The notes below the pieces were generated by a model that saw only the letters and a program-made list of their open reading frames with translations, was not told where the DNA came from and did not search any database. Source: Sphagnum magellanicum (Eukaryota; Streptophyta; Sphagnopsida; Sphagnales; Sphagnaceae). From it: a DNA stretch of 64,000 nt. The DNA lies in contig CM038920.1 of assembly GCA_021904315.1 (NCBI GenBank), forward strand, positions 19,468,001-19,532,000, read 5' to 3'. Shown one piece after another: positions 1 through 12,779 of the stretch; the first letter of the stretch is position 1; each line of letters begins with the position of its first letter. Made by a program: the position numbers and the translations under genes.

Positions 1-540
1 ATCATTTTCAAATAGCTGAAATCAATATTAATCATGATAAATTGATCAAAAATGATGGCAACCAAATTTATTTAGGCACATTTTTGGGGAAATATCGATT
101 TTAGTTACCATCAAATGATCAAAATGAAATTTCAACCAATAACAATATATGTTTTCACCACCATTGGCACGGCCAAAATCAATTTTAATCATAATTAAAT
201 GACCAATTTCATTCTTAATCACCAAATGGCAATTGAAAACAATTGTGACCAATATCAATTAAGCAATAATTTTGATGGCCAAGATTGGTTTTGGTTGCCA
301 TTAGTAGCCTTATATTGATTTTTGGCACCATATGACAATTGAAAGGACTTTATTAACTTTTTTTTGTGCATGAATCCAGCTATAAATGTGAGTGGACCTT
401 TAATGAGAGCTCACATTTCTTCCACCCCCTTCTTAGCATGGGTTTCGTGGCTTGGTTACTCCTTGTAATCAATGCATAAAACCTTGTTAACAATGTTTTT
501 ATTGAAATTCTGTTAATGAAGCCGAGGTGGCAATCATGCA
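1..540. other. AT-rich sequence without a gene
   Basis: The first 300 bases hold loosely repeated phrases such as 'accaattt' and 'aatggcaa'. No frame is open for long or looks like protein. I see no gene or defined element. Confidence 0.6.
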
Positions 541-691
541 TAAAAAGATATAGCAAACACACTCATGTTGCATAAAAAGATTTTGTCAAAATTATTCATA
601 AACTAGTACAAAGTTCAAAATTTTAATGAATATTTTAATATTTACACCTACTTACTAGAACCTCTGATTACTTTTTGGCTTGGTTTTATAT

Positions 692-692
692 A

Positions 693-726
<34 letters not shown>
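692..726. repeat. (ATT)n microsatellite
   Basis: A run of about eleven ATT units directly follows a short TA run. Confidence 0.95.
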
Positions 727-727
<1 letters not shown>

Positions 728-1070
728 TTTTAAATTATGAAACTAAGACCTAACAACCATCTATAGGAAAAATCAACAAAAGTGCCAATCATCCATAAAA
801 AGATTATGCCAAAACTAACTATAAACCAATACAAGCTACAAAAATTTAATGAATCATTTTATGTTTATGGTAATTACTTACTAGAATTGAAAATTATTTT
901 TTGGCATAAGTTAGGGGTGAAAGCACATTGTGATGGCCAATAAATGTTACAAATATTAATTTTCAAAGATGTGCATGTTTGAACTTTCACAAAGCCAATA
1001 TTAAAATTTGTTTCATAAATTATACTCATAATAAGTTAGTTCAACACCCAAATAATAAAATTGTCAAAAT

Positions 1071-1100
1071 ATATTATTATTATTATTATTATTATTTATT
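1071..1100. repeat. (ATT)n microsatellite
   Basis: About nine ATT units, with one slip at the 3' end. Confidence 0.9.
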
Positions 1101-1678
1101 GATATTAAATGATTAAAAAATATTTGTGAGAATGTGATATTCATCACACAATATTACAAAGTGCAAATATATTAAAAAAACCATTCAAATGATTGTCAAA
1201 CTTCATGAAATACCAAGTTGTATATTGAATTTGAATTGAATAAATTCCATATGAAGAGTTCCATTCATGTGATTTTGAAAAATATATCAAGACAAGGTTT
1301 TTTATTCAAACAAATGCAGGTGTGTCAAAAATTTAGAAATTGTTGAAATTTTATTTTCATTTGAAAGATAACAAAAATGGTTTAAATCAAATTAGTTTTA
1401 TGTATTTTTCAAAATGCTAAGTGAAATGAAAAAAAAATCTATTCCCACTGAAATAATACAATTTGTACCAAAAAACAACTACATTTTTTTCCTCGAAATG
1501 TGCCATCATAATGTGCTTCCATGTCATTTAATATTTTTTATAAACAAATTTATGAAACTGAAGTGGTGACCATCCATAGGAAGATATAACCAAGTTTGGT
1601 TATAAACCATATAAATTTTTTATTAAAAGAATCTATTACATTTATGGCTACATAACTAGAACTTTTAATTATTTTTCA

Positions 1679-2410
1679 GCCCTTCCATGAATCACAAAGC
1701 AAAAATTATGGTTATAATTAATTAATTGAGGATGAAACAAAGACTATTTGTAAGGGTCAATAACTTCATGATCTTGATAGAGAACTTGGATGCTTGTTAA
1801 TCTATTCCAACTAAAGTAGGTTAGTAAACATTTGAATTTCTTATCAAGGATAGGTTCTTGTTGGTTAATGCAATAATAACCAAAAAATTAGAAAATAATA
1901 TGGCAAATTGCAAAGGGATTAATTTTTTCTACAATTTGAAAGTGTTCAAAAGTGGAGTTTAGGTGATGGGTTTACCAATATAACCTCCTTTTGATCATGA
2001 TGTTCAAAAGTTGCTCAATTTCCTTCCATTTAACTCATAAATTAATTAAATGAAACAAGGTTGGTGAACTTTCTAAGGTTGTGATCAAAGAAACAAATTA
2101 CTGGTTAATGCACATAATAACAAATAATTATTTTTCAGTGGTTGAATGGCAAGAAAACCTACATTGGGGTTAAGGGAACTATTGTTGAGTTTGTTGTTAA
2201 TGACAAATTTAAGGGACCAAAAACATATTACCAAAAATGTTATGGCCCCTCCATCAAATCACAAAGCAAATTTTAAGGTTAATTTGGGATGAAACAAGGA
2301 CCACATGTAATGATCAATAATTTAATGTCCTTGATATAAACATCAAATGTTTGTTAATATGCTCCAACTAAAGCAAGTTAGGAAACATTCAAGTTCTACA
2401 TCAAGGATAA
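1679..2410. repeat. Direct repeat pair of ~170 bp
   Basis: Positions 1,679-1,860 and 2,247-2,410 match in order. Shared landmarks are 'atcacaaagcaaa', 'gatgaaacaa', 'ccaactaaag' and 'atcaaggata'. The copies are about 570 bp apart. The DNA between them is AT-rich with no visible gene. Confidence 0.6.
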
Positions 2411-2754
2411 TATGTTAGTAGCAAATCAAATATCTTTCATTATGTGGCAACTACTTCTTGTCAATGTGACACCACTACGTATGAGGCTTGCACATGGAGG
2501 TGAAAGTCCCAACGTTTTTTATTGTGACAAATTTTTGTCATTTTGTGAAAAAAAAATAGGCCTTAACAACACATACAAAAGGATTTTAATTTTTAAAAAT
2601 GGCTTAAATTCATCAATTTTCAATTTTATTTTTAAAAATCACCAAGTTTTTTTATTATAGGTTTGAATTTGGCCTATAACATTTGGCTAAATTTTGTTAT
2701 TAGTAGTTGCCTATTTAGGATATCCAAAAACTAAAAAAAATCATGTGGTTATTT

Positions 2755-3230
2755 TAAAACGGTTTTCTAAATTTTTTAAAAAAAATTGAAAACCATGGTT
2801 ATATACCAAAACCATTTTTTTGAAATATTCACCTCTATTGGGTAAGTGAACATATACCCAAGTTGATAACCAATGGGTATCTATATAATAGATTTTAAAA
2901 ACCACACAACAATGCTAGATGCTAGTGTTATGCGGTTATTTGACTTTTTAAATAACCATTGGTATTGGTTTTTAGGGCCAAAAAAAAGTATATTCAAAGA
3001 ATTGCCGATTCCTATTTTTTTAGAAACTTCAAAGAACTAGTGGTTTTCATGAAAGAACCAAAAAAAAGCCAATGGCTATAAAGGCAATTCTTTGTTTCCA
3101 ATTGTTTTTAAAACGGTGATTACATACCAAAACCAATTGTTCAAGTTTTTTAGCCCACATTAAACAAGTGAGTATATATTCAAGTTGATAACTAATAGGT
3201 ATCTATAGCAAATTATGAAAACCACACAAC
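2755..3230. repeat. Direct repeat pair of ~130-170 bp
   Basis: Positions 2,755-2,925 and 3,108-3,230 share 'ataccaaaacca', 'caagttgataac', 'gggtatctata' (with changes) and 'aaaccacacaaca'. The spacing is about 340 bp. No coding signal is seen, and the following DNA to about 3,590 is AT-rich with nothing recognised. Confidence 0.55.
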
Positions 3231-3589
3231 ACTAGTTTTTTACTTACATCAAATTAGGTCATAGGTAAACTTTTTGTAGTGGTTTAATGTTGATTAACAA
3301 AAGGGTGATATTGGGCATCTAAAATATGTGTCATTTCAAACAAAATTGTATATGCAACAAATATGCCCATTATGCATCACATGTGTTATTATTTTTACTA
3401 ATAGATTAATTTGTGATGGTTTCACAATTATCTGAAATTTTCATAGCTTCTAGTTTCTTAGCTACTTTGCCCCCAAAATTATGTATGTAAACATGTAGTT
3501 CAATGAATAGCCTAAGGCTAGGAAGAATTTAAAATTTTTGCAATGAAACTAAAATTGCATGGAATGCAAAAAATAATAATGTTCACCTA

Positions 3590-4195
3590 CATCAATTCTA
3601 GCCTTGTTCAATGGTGAAAATATTAAATGACCACAATTACGGCAAAAGCTTGATTTCCTAAAATTATTTACCTATTTGGTTTGACATTGAATGGTTGATT
3701 GCCCGAAAAATTCAATTTTACAAGATCATTTTTTAACATAACCTACACAATTGATTGTTTCAAAAGTTCAACCATTCTTTTTGTAGCAAACACAACACAA
3801 TGTGAAGCAAATTAAAGATGGGCATATGTCAAAACCACAATGAAAAATGTTAAATAGAAATCCAGAACCAAGGTCTTACCCCAAACTACACATGAACACA
3901 TGACACCATGGTCAAATCCTAAGGTTGAAAATTGACAAATCATGTTAGTATCATTGAAGCATTTTTATCACATTTTTGAACATTTTTTGAGCATGTCTTA
4001 CCAACATAGAACACATTTCCCATTCCAAGGTTGTGTTGATATAACATTTTCCACTTTAGAAAACACCCATGTGAAAGAAGTTGGAGAAGGACAAGGATTT
4101 GTCCTCATCACATGTCTTGCTAAAATGAATGAAGTCACTCCTTGCCTATATTCTGTTATCTTTGCCTTTGCTTTAGGAATCACAAAAGATTCCAA
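3590..4195 (-). pseudogene. Possible decayed coding region, not recognised
   Basis: Read on the minus strand from 4,195 towards 3,590, one frame stays mostly open for about 200 codons and is broken by roughly nine stops. It opens with an uninterrupted 65-residue piece starting MESFVIPKAK. Several of the stops are TAG or TAA, as expected when glutamine codons decay by C-to-T change. The frame contains varied, protein-like residues rather than the K/N/F/I bias of random AT-rich DNA. I recognise no motif. A spliced host gene fragment or a transposon-derived piece are both possible. The plus strand also has a 90-codon open frame here (3,942-4,214), so chance openness cannot be excluded. Confidence 0.3.
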
Positions 4196-4214
4196 AACCT
4201 ATTTTACAACATAA

Positions 4215-4984
4215 TCAAATCAAATTGTCTCCCCCCCCCTCCAAGACCTTGTACCCATTATTGTAACTTATCAACATACACTTCCAAAATTTCAAAACAA
4301 ACTAATGTATGACCCAAACAACATAAATTCTAATAAATTTGGGAGGTTAATCCTACACAACTAAAATAATTTGAAATGCAAAAAAATTGAAAATAATAAA
4401 AAAAGACCATATTTTGTTTTGCATCTCAAATATACAATATTATACACAAGGTACCATTGACCTTGCAACAAAACCAAGTCCTTAAGAATTTTGTCAATTA
4501 AACTACAATTGTATAAGAATGTGCAACCTAAATAAGATTTTCCATCACAAAATTCTCATGTTTGTCTCATTGTTTGAATTTTTCTAATGTTGATATTGAT
4601 TTAATGTAAGGGTTCTCCCCTATTTTCTCCCCTATTTCCACTCCCATGTAAGCCAACTTGATTACAAAATTATTTATCAAATATTTCCATGATTGGATCT
4701 TTCTTTGAGTCCTTTTTAAATTTTGATGTTGTTTTTATGTAAGGGATTTCCACTATTCCCATGCCATTAATAAAAATTGACCAAAATGTAACCACTCTAT
4801 TTACAACATGTGACTATTAATAATTTGTGACTATGCTTGGACAATTTTGCAATTATTTTTTGTATTGGTCATATTTGCAATTACACTACAATTAGTTTGT
4901 GATTATTTTGGTTTTCATCGTTCCTTGTGAACAACATTTAGTTTAGTTTTCATACAATAACAACTTAGAGTACAATCATGCAAA
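4215..4984. other. AT-rich sequence without a gene
   Basis: There is a weak internal direct repeat: 'tttttctaatgttgatattgatttaatgtaaggg' type phrases occur near 4,575 and again near 4,715. Otherwise I see nothing. Confidence 0.5.
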
Positions 4985-7060
4985 AAGGAGCTAGGGTCGC
5001 CTACTTTGACTAATGCTTACCAAAGACTCAAGGCTAAAATATGCTAATGTGGCCAACATTTATGGTTGTTGATGGACAAGGCGGGAATATTGAAAATTCC
5101 AATATTTGGAAAATGGCATTGCACGAAATACTATATGTGTTGGAGTATTATGAATAACATGTTGTCGTCCCCGTTGTACTTTGTGAAATTCTTTCTTGCC
5201 CAAGCTTTTAGGAACCTTGCTTTTGAGGTACATGAAGGTTTTTTTTTTCCTATGACTTTGCAATTTTTTTTCTTATGTGGCTTTACTTTTGAAGGTTAGA
5301 CTTTTGTTTTTAGAAATTTTTTTTGTGGTTATAGAGCTTGAGTACGTGTTTCTTACACAACAAAGTGAAGGAAAAGAACACCAAAAAACCAAAATCCAAG
5401 GAGAAAGGAGACCTAGAGTTTCCTCAGGAACATTTGGATTTTTCTTTGCAAATCAAATAGTATTTTTCTATAGTCACGCATTTGAATAGCAAGGGGTTGA
5501 ACCCCTAAACTAAACTTACAATTGAACATGTTAGTGAGGCAAATTTAACCGAGGTCTTTAGTCCATTGAAGTAGCTCAAATACAAGGTCACAAGCCTTTT
5601 TTTGGATCCTGATACCAAAAAAGAGCTTGTGGAGTTGTGTTGGTAGATTTATGGCACCTCTTTTATCACAAACAATGATCTTGCAATATGGATAGTTAGA
5701 GGGTTCATAGCATAGGAAAAAGGTATTAAAATCAATTAAGTTGTTGTTGTTGCTTGGACGGCTAAAAAGAAATGCTACAAAATGTAAATTTTGGCCTTGA
5801 GGTTTGAAAGCACAAACCTAAGTGGACCTTGTGTGTCCCAAAAGCTTAGTACCGATGGTGATTCAACCAAGAGCAATGTGCACTTGGTGTGTGACTCTAA
5901 AGTGTTGAAAACTTCATGTAATACATGCCTTTATGGTGTGGCTGCAAATGATTTGAAACAAGTTAAAGATCTTGCTTCCTTTCTCTTTAAGCTCTTGAAG
6001 TGCTTGTAATTCAAGGTGGAGCACTTACAACATGAAAAGATGAAAGTGGGGGAAAACCTAATAGGATATAGGTTTGTTATGGTAGATCAAAAATGTCAAG
6101 CCTTACAAGCTCAGGAGGTGATGATTTCTACTGAATCAAAATTGCAAAGTATGATGCAAGAAGTATTTGCACTTGAAGAAGAGGTACATTCACATCCATT
6201 CAAATTTTATATTCCTATCTATATTGTTTTGAATTGTGGCTTTTCTTTTGGTTTGTTGTGTAGAAGGCCATTGATATGATTTCCAACTTGTTACATTGTG
6301 TTTTGTTGGTTTTTCTATTTAATTCTTTTACACTAACAATTTTAGGGTTTAGAATCAAGTTTCATTTATAATGGCTTCTATTTTGTTTTATTTTTGTAGT
6401 GGCTGTTATAGATGCATAAAGGCTATTTGAATTTGATGATCATTGTTTGGTTGGTCAAATCTCACAAATAAAAGGTGGAGGATACAAAAATTGCAATAAA
6501 CCAACTTCAAGCTAAAGATTCATTACAACAGACTATGGCTTCATTAGAAGCTAAATGCCTTTTACAAGCAAAGTATGAAATGTTTTCGAAAATTACTATG
6601 TTTAATGTAGAGGATAAGAGAAACCTTACAATGGAAGGGGAAGTTTTTTTTTAAGATGCTAAAGTTGAATCTTCAAAGGTTAATGATGTAATATTAAATG
6701 TAAGGGTTTCAGTTAGTTGACTAAAGGTAGAAGTGTTAGATCTTGATATGCAATTAGAAGGGATGAAGTTGATGGGAGGGGGGATTTCATTTTGGCCTAA
6801 GCATGTGTTACATCCTTGTATGCCACACAACTTTATAAATTCCCCCACCATGAACCCATGTGGGTACTAATACAAGGGTTATGCACTGATATTACATTTA
6901 CCTCTTGCAAACATGCATACGATCCCTTTTGCCTTGCTTAGGTAATCAAGGCTTATAATCATTGCTTAGTTTGCGACTCAATGTTGCACCCTGATTAGTG
7001 TTCAAGTTGGGGATTTCAAACCCAAGATGCGGAAATGCAAACATTTGCTGAAAAATTAGA
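4985..7060 (+). pseudogene. Decayed multi-exon gene: coiled coil plus RING-like zinc finger
   Basis: Protein-like segments in order suggest an intron-containing gene that is now dead. A first segment (about 4,985-5,228) ends at a donor-like G|GTACAT. A second (about 5,345-6,186) is one frame with several in-frame stops. It contains FSIVTHLNSKGLNP and LFLDPDTKKELVELC, then a helical, heptad-like stretch with QALQAQEVMIST, and ends at another GAG|GTACAT donor. A third (about 6,475-7,060) has more coiled-coil sequence and a zinc-finger-like end, C-x-H-x3-(H to D)-x2-C (TSCKHAYDPFC), followed by C-x2-C and SSWGFQTQ. The finger resembles the second half of a RING-H2 domain. A relative with the same order of parts lies on the minus strand at 36,905-37,700, which supports a mobile or duplicated family. 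I do not know the family name. If the finger worked, an E3 ligase-like role would be a guess only. Confidence 0.55.
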
Positions 7061-7119
7061 CCTTGAAAGTATGTGAAAAACCATCAAATAGTTGTTGAAA
7101 ACAGTAGATTTAACACCAT

Positions 7120-8000
7120 TTGATCCATGTAAGATTTGTACACTATCCTATTTTATTGATTTATTCATATTGTTTAATGAGTTGTATAATTAAGTGTCTT
7201 CAAGTTTTATGTTCAAATTGTATAAACACTTCAATGCTTCATATGTTGCTTCAACTTCTAGACCTTGATGTTGTCTATGGTTTTTCAAGTTTTATGTTCA
7301 AATTGTATAAACATTTGAATGTTTCATATGTTGCTTCAACTTCTAGGTTCATTATATAACCACTTGAGTGTTTAATATGGTGTTTTAGCTTTTAACCACA
7401 TCAATATATAAGCATGTCAATGCTTAGTACAATGCTTTTATTTTTTGTGCTTAGTACATAAGCAATACTAACATTAAATAAGCACATTAGTGCTTTCTTA
7501 AGCAATGCTTAAACTTTTTTTTTTTTCCCTCAATATTAAACAATACCTACATTAGATAAAAACATTAGTGTTTTTTTAAGTAGTGCTTACACTTATTATG
7601 TTTTTTGTCCTTAGTACTAAACATTACTTACATTAGATAAACACATTAGTGTTTTATTAAGTAATGCTTACACTTATTATGTTTTTTGTGCTTATTACTA
7701 AGTAATACCTACATTAGATAAGCACACCAGTGCTTTATTTAACACTACTTTAACTTATTGTGCTTGTTCTATTTAGTACATAAGCTCAGTACCTACATTA
7801 GATAAGTTACATACTAATGCTTTCTTAGCAAACTTGTGTTTCAACTTATTGTGTTTTTTTTAATAGCAAACACATTAATTCGACACACAATTGTTTTTTG
7901 TTGTGCTTCAACCTATTGAACTTAATAGTGAAACAACAAGTTCATTTGATAAGCACATGAATGTTTCCTTAAATAACAATTTTGTTTGTTCTACTTAGTA
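7120..8000. repeat. Degenerate ~80-90-bp tandem array
   Basis: Two good units of about 85 bp start near 7,201 and 7,286 ('caagttttatgttcaaattgtataaaca'-type). From about 7,420 a looser series repeats 'acattagataagcacattagtgctt' and 'cttattatgttttttgtgcttagta', with units near 7,487, 7,560, 7,645, 7,720 and 7,800. It directly follows the RING-like pseudogene. Confidence 0.7.
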
Positions 8001-10890
8001 TAAGGAGGAAAAGTCCAAATTACACGAGTAAAAACATGCAAGTCTTTTATTGTTTATGTACTAGATAGACTTTTGCACATTAGATCAACACATAAATGAT
8101 TACATTATTGTTTACCATTCTAGTGCTTGTTGAGTTCATGTAATAGGCATATTACGTGAGTACATTCAACTACTTATCAATAACTCATACATTTTTGGAA
8201 GCTTAACAATGTAGGTGAATTTTCGAAGTTGAAGCATACTGAATTAGGTTCTACTAGCATTGGGGTTCATGCAATCAACAAAAAGCAAAGTTTTGCAGCC
8301 ACAAGCCAAAATCCCCTTGGGTTAGTGTCATGCACATGGGGTTTTAGGAAGACACCTCCATCATTTTTAGGACACCAAGCCGATATAGTTGACTTTCCTT
8401 TAAAACAACGGCTTGATGTGAAAGATACTACCCTCAAAATATAACTTGTTGTTGATGTCTTTGAAAGTTTGTTTGTAATGGTAAAATATGCAAGTTGTCT
8501 AGATTTTGTGCAATTGTAAATAACAAGTGGATTAAATAAGTTCTTTTACTGCTTCTACTATTCAAGGATATTGGCTTGTTTTTTGTTTGTGAAATAGATC
8601 CATTTCTACAATGACAAGTGCGTGGTTAATCAGTCCTTATGCTATCTCCTTGTTTTCACAAATTGTTTGGTTTCTTTATTATTGCTACCATTAGGAAATC
8701 TACATCTTGATAATGAAACAAAGATTGCCAATAAAATTCACATTGTTCATTTATTTGTACTAGCTTGTTGTAATAACTTTCATGATGCACCATTTGAGCT
8801 ATAATTGAATTCACTTTGAACCTTGCATAATGTGCAAATTTGGACAATGGGAATTCTTTGGACAATGAAAAGTCAAAGAATGTTTGGGCTCCCAAGCCTA
8901 AGCTACCCAAAAAAACATTAGGGGAAATCTACAAAACATGTTAGTACACATGGACACCTAGTGAATAAACTTGCATGTCGCAACAAATGACGTATGTTAT
9001 ATTGTTCTTTCTTATTTTTGTTTTTTGTTTATTGGGTGTAGTGATCTACAAATGCATGTGATGACTATTTAGCCCATGATTTTGGTTCAAACATTAATGG
9101 TAATTTGACATATGTACATCATGGATATGGTTTTTGCTTCAAAAATTTGTAGCACCATATGGACCCATGGATCTACATGTCTTGAAAAATAATCCAATTT
9201 TGTCTAGGTCTTCAATATGTTTTGAAGTTTGTTGTTTGTAGAGTTTCACTTCATTATACATGTAACTTACATGTTAAAGTTTGTTGATCATGTCATTTTT
9301 TAACAATGAATAAATTTCATATGAAGTTCACAAAAAGGCTCTAAAATTGGAAAGGTATGTATCTTTTAATTTAGGTCCCTACATAGACTTTGTGTGTTTT
9401 TGTTCTATTCCAAGTGCAAGTCCAATAGCTCGAAACAAATAATATAGTATAAAATATTCCAAGTGCAGGTCCAATAATTGGAATAAAATATAGTAATATA
9501 ATATTGAATAATATATTCTAAATATTCTATTCCAAGTGCATATAAATTCACATTCATCAATACAATCTACCATTAATTGAATAATAAAAGTTGTAGCTTT
9601 TTAAGTGATTTGTAATATATGGAATTTAATGGGTCAATTTTAGAATTTGTAAAGAAAAAAAATGTGGTTGGTATATTTAAAATTAGACCTTGATCATGTG
9701 CTAAATTATTGTTGATGGATGTTTATATGTTCCATGTAAGAAAAAAATATTATATATAAAAACAAGGCAAAATGTAACCATTATAATTGTTGTTATGTAC
9801 TAGGTTCTTTAGAGAATTCTAGGAGCTTGCATGTGATGCCTTATAGTCTGCTAAGGTATAATTTGTCTCGCCAAAGCATAGTGATTACCTTATTATGCTC
9901 AAATGAATGCACTAATTTACTAGTGATGATTGGAGCCAACACATAAACCTTGTGCACATTTGTTCATGATTGCGGAAATTTTCCATGCTAAAATTTGTTT
10001 CCATGGACATATTATTAGCATTGAAAATATCCCTTTAAGCATTGAAGGGTAAAAATAGAATCAAAGGAAGCACCTAATTGAATGGGCACTTTTAATAATG
10101 ATATTTTTGTATGTTTGAAAGATCACAAATTAAGCATAATAATTTGGATTGTCATAATTATTTTTGAGATATATTTCATTAATTATAAAGTTTATATTCT
10201 CAAAACTTGACACAAATCAAAAATGTTTTTGCATGTTCAAAGTAATCAAACTTCGAGAATCCACAATCCTTGTTTTTTTTCAAAACATCTTTTTTTTTAA
10301 CCAAATGTGCACCATTCCTTCTTTAAAAAATTTAAAAATAACATCGATGATTAGAAGGGTGAAAGGACTTGAATTAATAAAAATATTTTTATAATTAATT
10401 TGAGCACATTTGGTTCAAAAGTGTTTTTGACCCTAAAAAAAAGAATTTTGAAAATGTGTTTTAAACAAAAGTTGTTTATGTTTAAGTGATAGAGGGCATG
10501 AATGCATAATATACATGATATAAAATCTATTTGTAGTAAAAAAAAATCCTTTTTTATCTAAAATGCAATGTTAAAGGGGGTATTCAAAATACAAATTTTT
10601 AAGTTATAAACAAACATAAAAATGACAAGTGTCATGTGTAATCTTGAAAAAAGACTTTTACCTTGGGACTTGTAACTGCTTTGACTGTGCTTTCACCTAA
10701 CACTTTTGGACAAACAAATTATCATCATAACAATAATAATGGTATATTATATAAATAACCAAGAACTTTGGGATCATTTTCATTATAACCAAAGATCATA
10801 ATGTATATGATATGCACTAAAATAGTCATTTGGGAATTATACCAATGTTGTTCTTATACCTTATTTTGTTCTTTGAAACTATAATTTTTT
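8001..10890. other. AT-rich stretch, no gene identified
   Basis: The only frame that stands out is 8,229-8,444 (+, 71 codons, containing NKKQSFAATSQNPLGLVS), which has a mixed residue composition but no known motif. Region 8,560-8,950 has overlapping open frames on both strands, which argues for chance. The rest is AT-rich without structure apart from the short repeat at 9,405-9,545. Confidence 0.5.
9405..9545. repeat. Short ~60-70-bp repeat
   Basis: The phrase 'attccaagtgca' followed by 'tccaata' recurs at about 9,409, 9,458 and 9,530, with 'aatatagta' runs between. It is a small local array. Confidence 0.6.
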
Positions 10891-11340
10891 ACAAAATCTA
10901 TTGAAAAAATTATTCACCATCCTTCAATTTTAAAAAACTAACCTTATAAGTCATATCTTGCCACTTTGCCATGGGATTATGCATCACAAATTTAGCAATT
11001 TTGGGTGCGACATATGTAAGAATTTTTTTTGGACTGGTTCATTTTATTTCCAACCTTGTTACTTCCTTGCACTCCCCACTTCTAGTTGTTCTCTGAGCAA
11101 AGACTTTGTGCCATTCTATAACATTGTTAATAATAGGATCCATTTTTTTTATTACAAAGTGGTAGATAATGGAACCCCCAATGATTGAAACTTGTCTTAA
11201 TCTCTACCATCTTTTGGTGATAGCGACAACAACATGAATTAGAGTCCTTCAACTTCCACACAAAAAATGACTTCAATTTTTTGAAGGCAATGAAGCCCAC
11301 ATGAACTTGTGATGTTGAACTCAAAATCTAGCATAAAAAT
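10890..11340 (-). pseudogene. Relic of a cysteine-rich transposon-linked protein family
   Basis: Read on the minus strand from about 11,340, a segment contains SCCCRYHQKMVEIKTSFN, a C-x-C-x-Y-H pattern followed by a helix. Further on, in other frames, pieces read EWHKVFAQ and then KFVMHNPMAKWQD. This order (CxCxYH, then WHK, then a 'HN..A.WQD' box) recalls a protein family that I associate with transposon-derived sequences in non-flowering plants. I cannot give it a formal name. The frame changes at least twice and stops are present, so it is not functional. The 76-codon plus-strand frame over the same bases (10,958-11,188) is taken as a shadow. Confidence 0.45.
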
Positions 11341-11835
11341 CCAACTTCCAACACACAAATGTAACATATATTAGATTTGGTGTAAAAATCTAGCTACCAA
11401 CACACAAATGTAACATACATCAAACATGATTTTAAACACATCCAAGGACTCAAGTGTGTTGTTTGTCCAAACAATAGATCATTATCTCAAAACTATGTGG
11501 ACCCAAGGATTCCAAACCTATATGTTCAAACACTAAATGATTATCAAAGGACTTCATGGACCCAAGGATTCCAAATTAATACATGTCCAAGCACTAGATC
11601 ATTGTTTCAAGATTGCATGGACCTAAGGACTCTAGGCTTGTGTACATGTCCAAAAACTAGATCATTGTCTTAAAATTGCATGGACCCAAAGAGTCCAAAC
11701 ATTAGATCATTGTCTTAGGATTGCATGGACCCAAGGACTTTAAACTTGTGTACATGTCCAAACACTATATCATTGTCTCAAGACTACATGGAACCAAGGA
11801 CTCTAGACTTGTAAGTCTAGACATTATTGAGCTCA
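11335..11835. repeat. ~60-bp tandem array (about six units)
   Basis: From about 11,455 the phrase 'caaacactagatcattgtctcaagactgcatggacccaaggactc' recurs with changes about every 45-65 bp, at roughly 11,470, 11,525, 11,590, 11,650, 11,695 and 11,760. Just before it (11,335-11,410) two units of another ~60-bp repeat share 'caacacacaaatgtaacata'. Confidence 0.8.
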
Positions 11836-12558
11836 AGATTATGTCTAAGCTAGATTCTTGACTTGTGTGTCAAGTAACAATCACTAGATTACTTAACTTC
11901 TAAAATTCCATGCCCAAGGATCCAAAACTTGTATGTGTCTTTACATAAATGCATAGGCCACATGTATCAGGTAAAAAAATGTCCTTACAATATCAAATTC
12001 AAGATTAGATGTTCCTAGTTTCTAAACAATAATAATTATCATGTACTTTTGTAGAATTCAAGACTATATAACATATTTACTATTGGACTTTAAACACCAT
12101 CTTAAGAATTGGCAACAATATTTTGACAAAAGCAAGGATTAAAGACATAAATTTATGACTAAACACAAGTAATTTGAGAATTGCAAGGACTAAGGAAAGG
12201 AGTTTCAAACTTTCAAAGTTTAAAACAAAAGTACTTTCAAACTATAAGTTTGATTTATATTTGGACATTCTATGATTCATCATAATCATTCAAAGCCTTT
12301 TGGAACTAGAAATAAAACCTACACACAACATGGGAAGTTAAGTAAGTAAATGAAATCCCATAATTCAAGACCCTCTTGAATTTCAAATTGCAAATTTCTA
12401 GAACAACATTTTAGTAAGTAAACTTACAAAAATTGATTTAATCATATTGACTTGGGCAAAGACAAATAGGTGAAAGCAAAAAAAAAAAGAGGATCCAAGT
12501 AGTGTGTGGACAATCCTTGAAAACTATTTTTTGAAAATTTGAAAAATCACCATGGGAA

Positions 12559-12561
<3 letters not shown>
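11836..12561. other. AT-rich sequence without a gene
   Basis: There is no long open frame, no clear repeat and no recognisable element. Confidence 0.5.

Positions 12562-12622
<61 letters not shown>
12562..12622. repeat. (AT)n microsatellite
   Basis: About 60 bp of uninterrupted AT dinucleotides. Confidence 0.97.
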
Positions 12623-12625
<3 letters not shown>

Positions 12626-12779
12626 AAATAAGTTCTTATACTTTCAAAGTCACAACTACAAAATTTTCATGAAAATTCACCATGTTTTAAGAGTCTTTTT
12701 ATATGTTTAAAACACTCAAGAATAGTCTGATAAATTAATTCCAATGTTGATAAAAACCCAAAAATGAAGGATTTGGCTA

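Larger units (their letters stand above)
545..1690. repeat. Three dispersed copies of a ~120-bp repeat
   Basis: Similar blocks lie at about 545-690, 785-910 and 1,560-1,690. Each begins with 'catccata/catgcata..aagat', passes 'ataaaccaatacaa' and 'tttaatgaat', and ends with 'acttactagaa..attatttttggc'. They are direct and clearly diverged. The sequence between them is AT-rich and shows nothing else apart from ATT microsatellites. They are probably remnants of an old tandem array or mobile repeat. Confidence 0.6.

Noticed and set aside
3942-4214. 90-codon plus-strand open frame
   Set aside because: It overlaps a longer, more protein-like frame on the minus strand and has no motif. Treated as a shadow.
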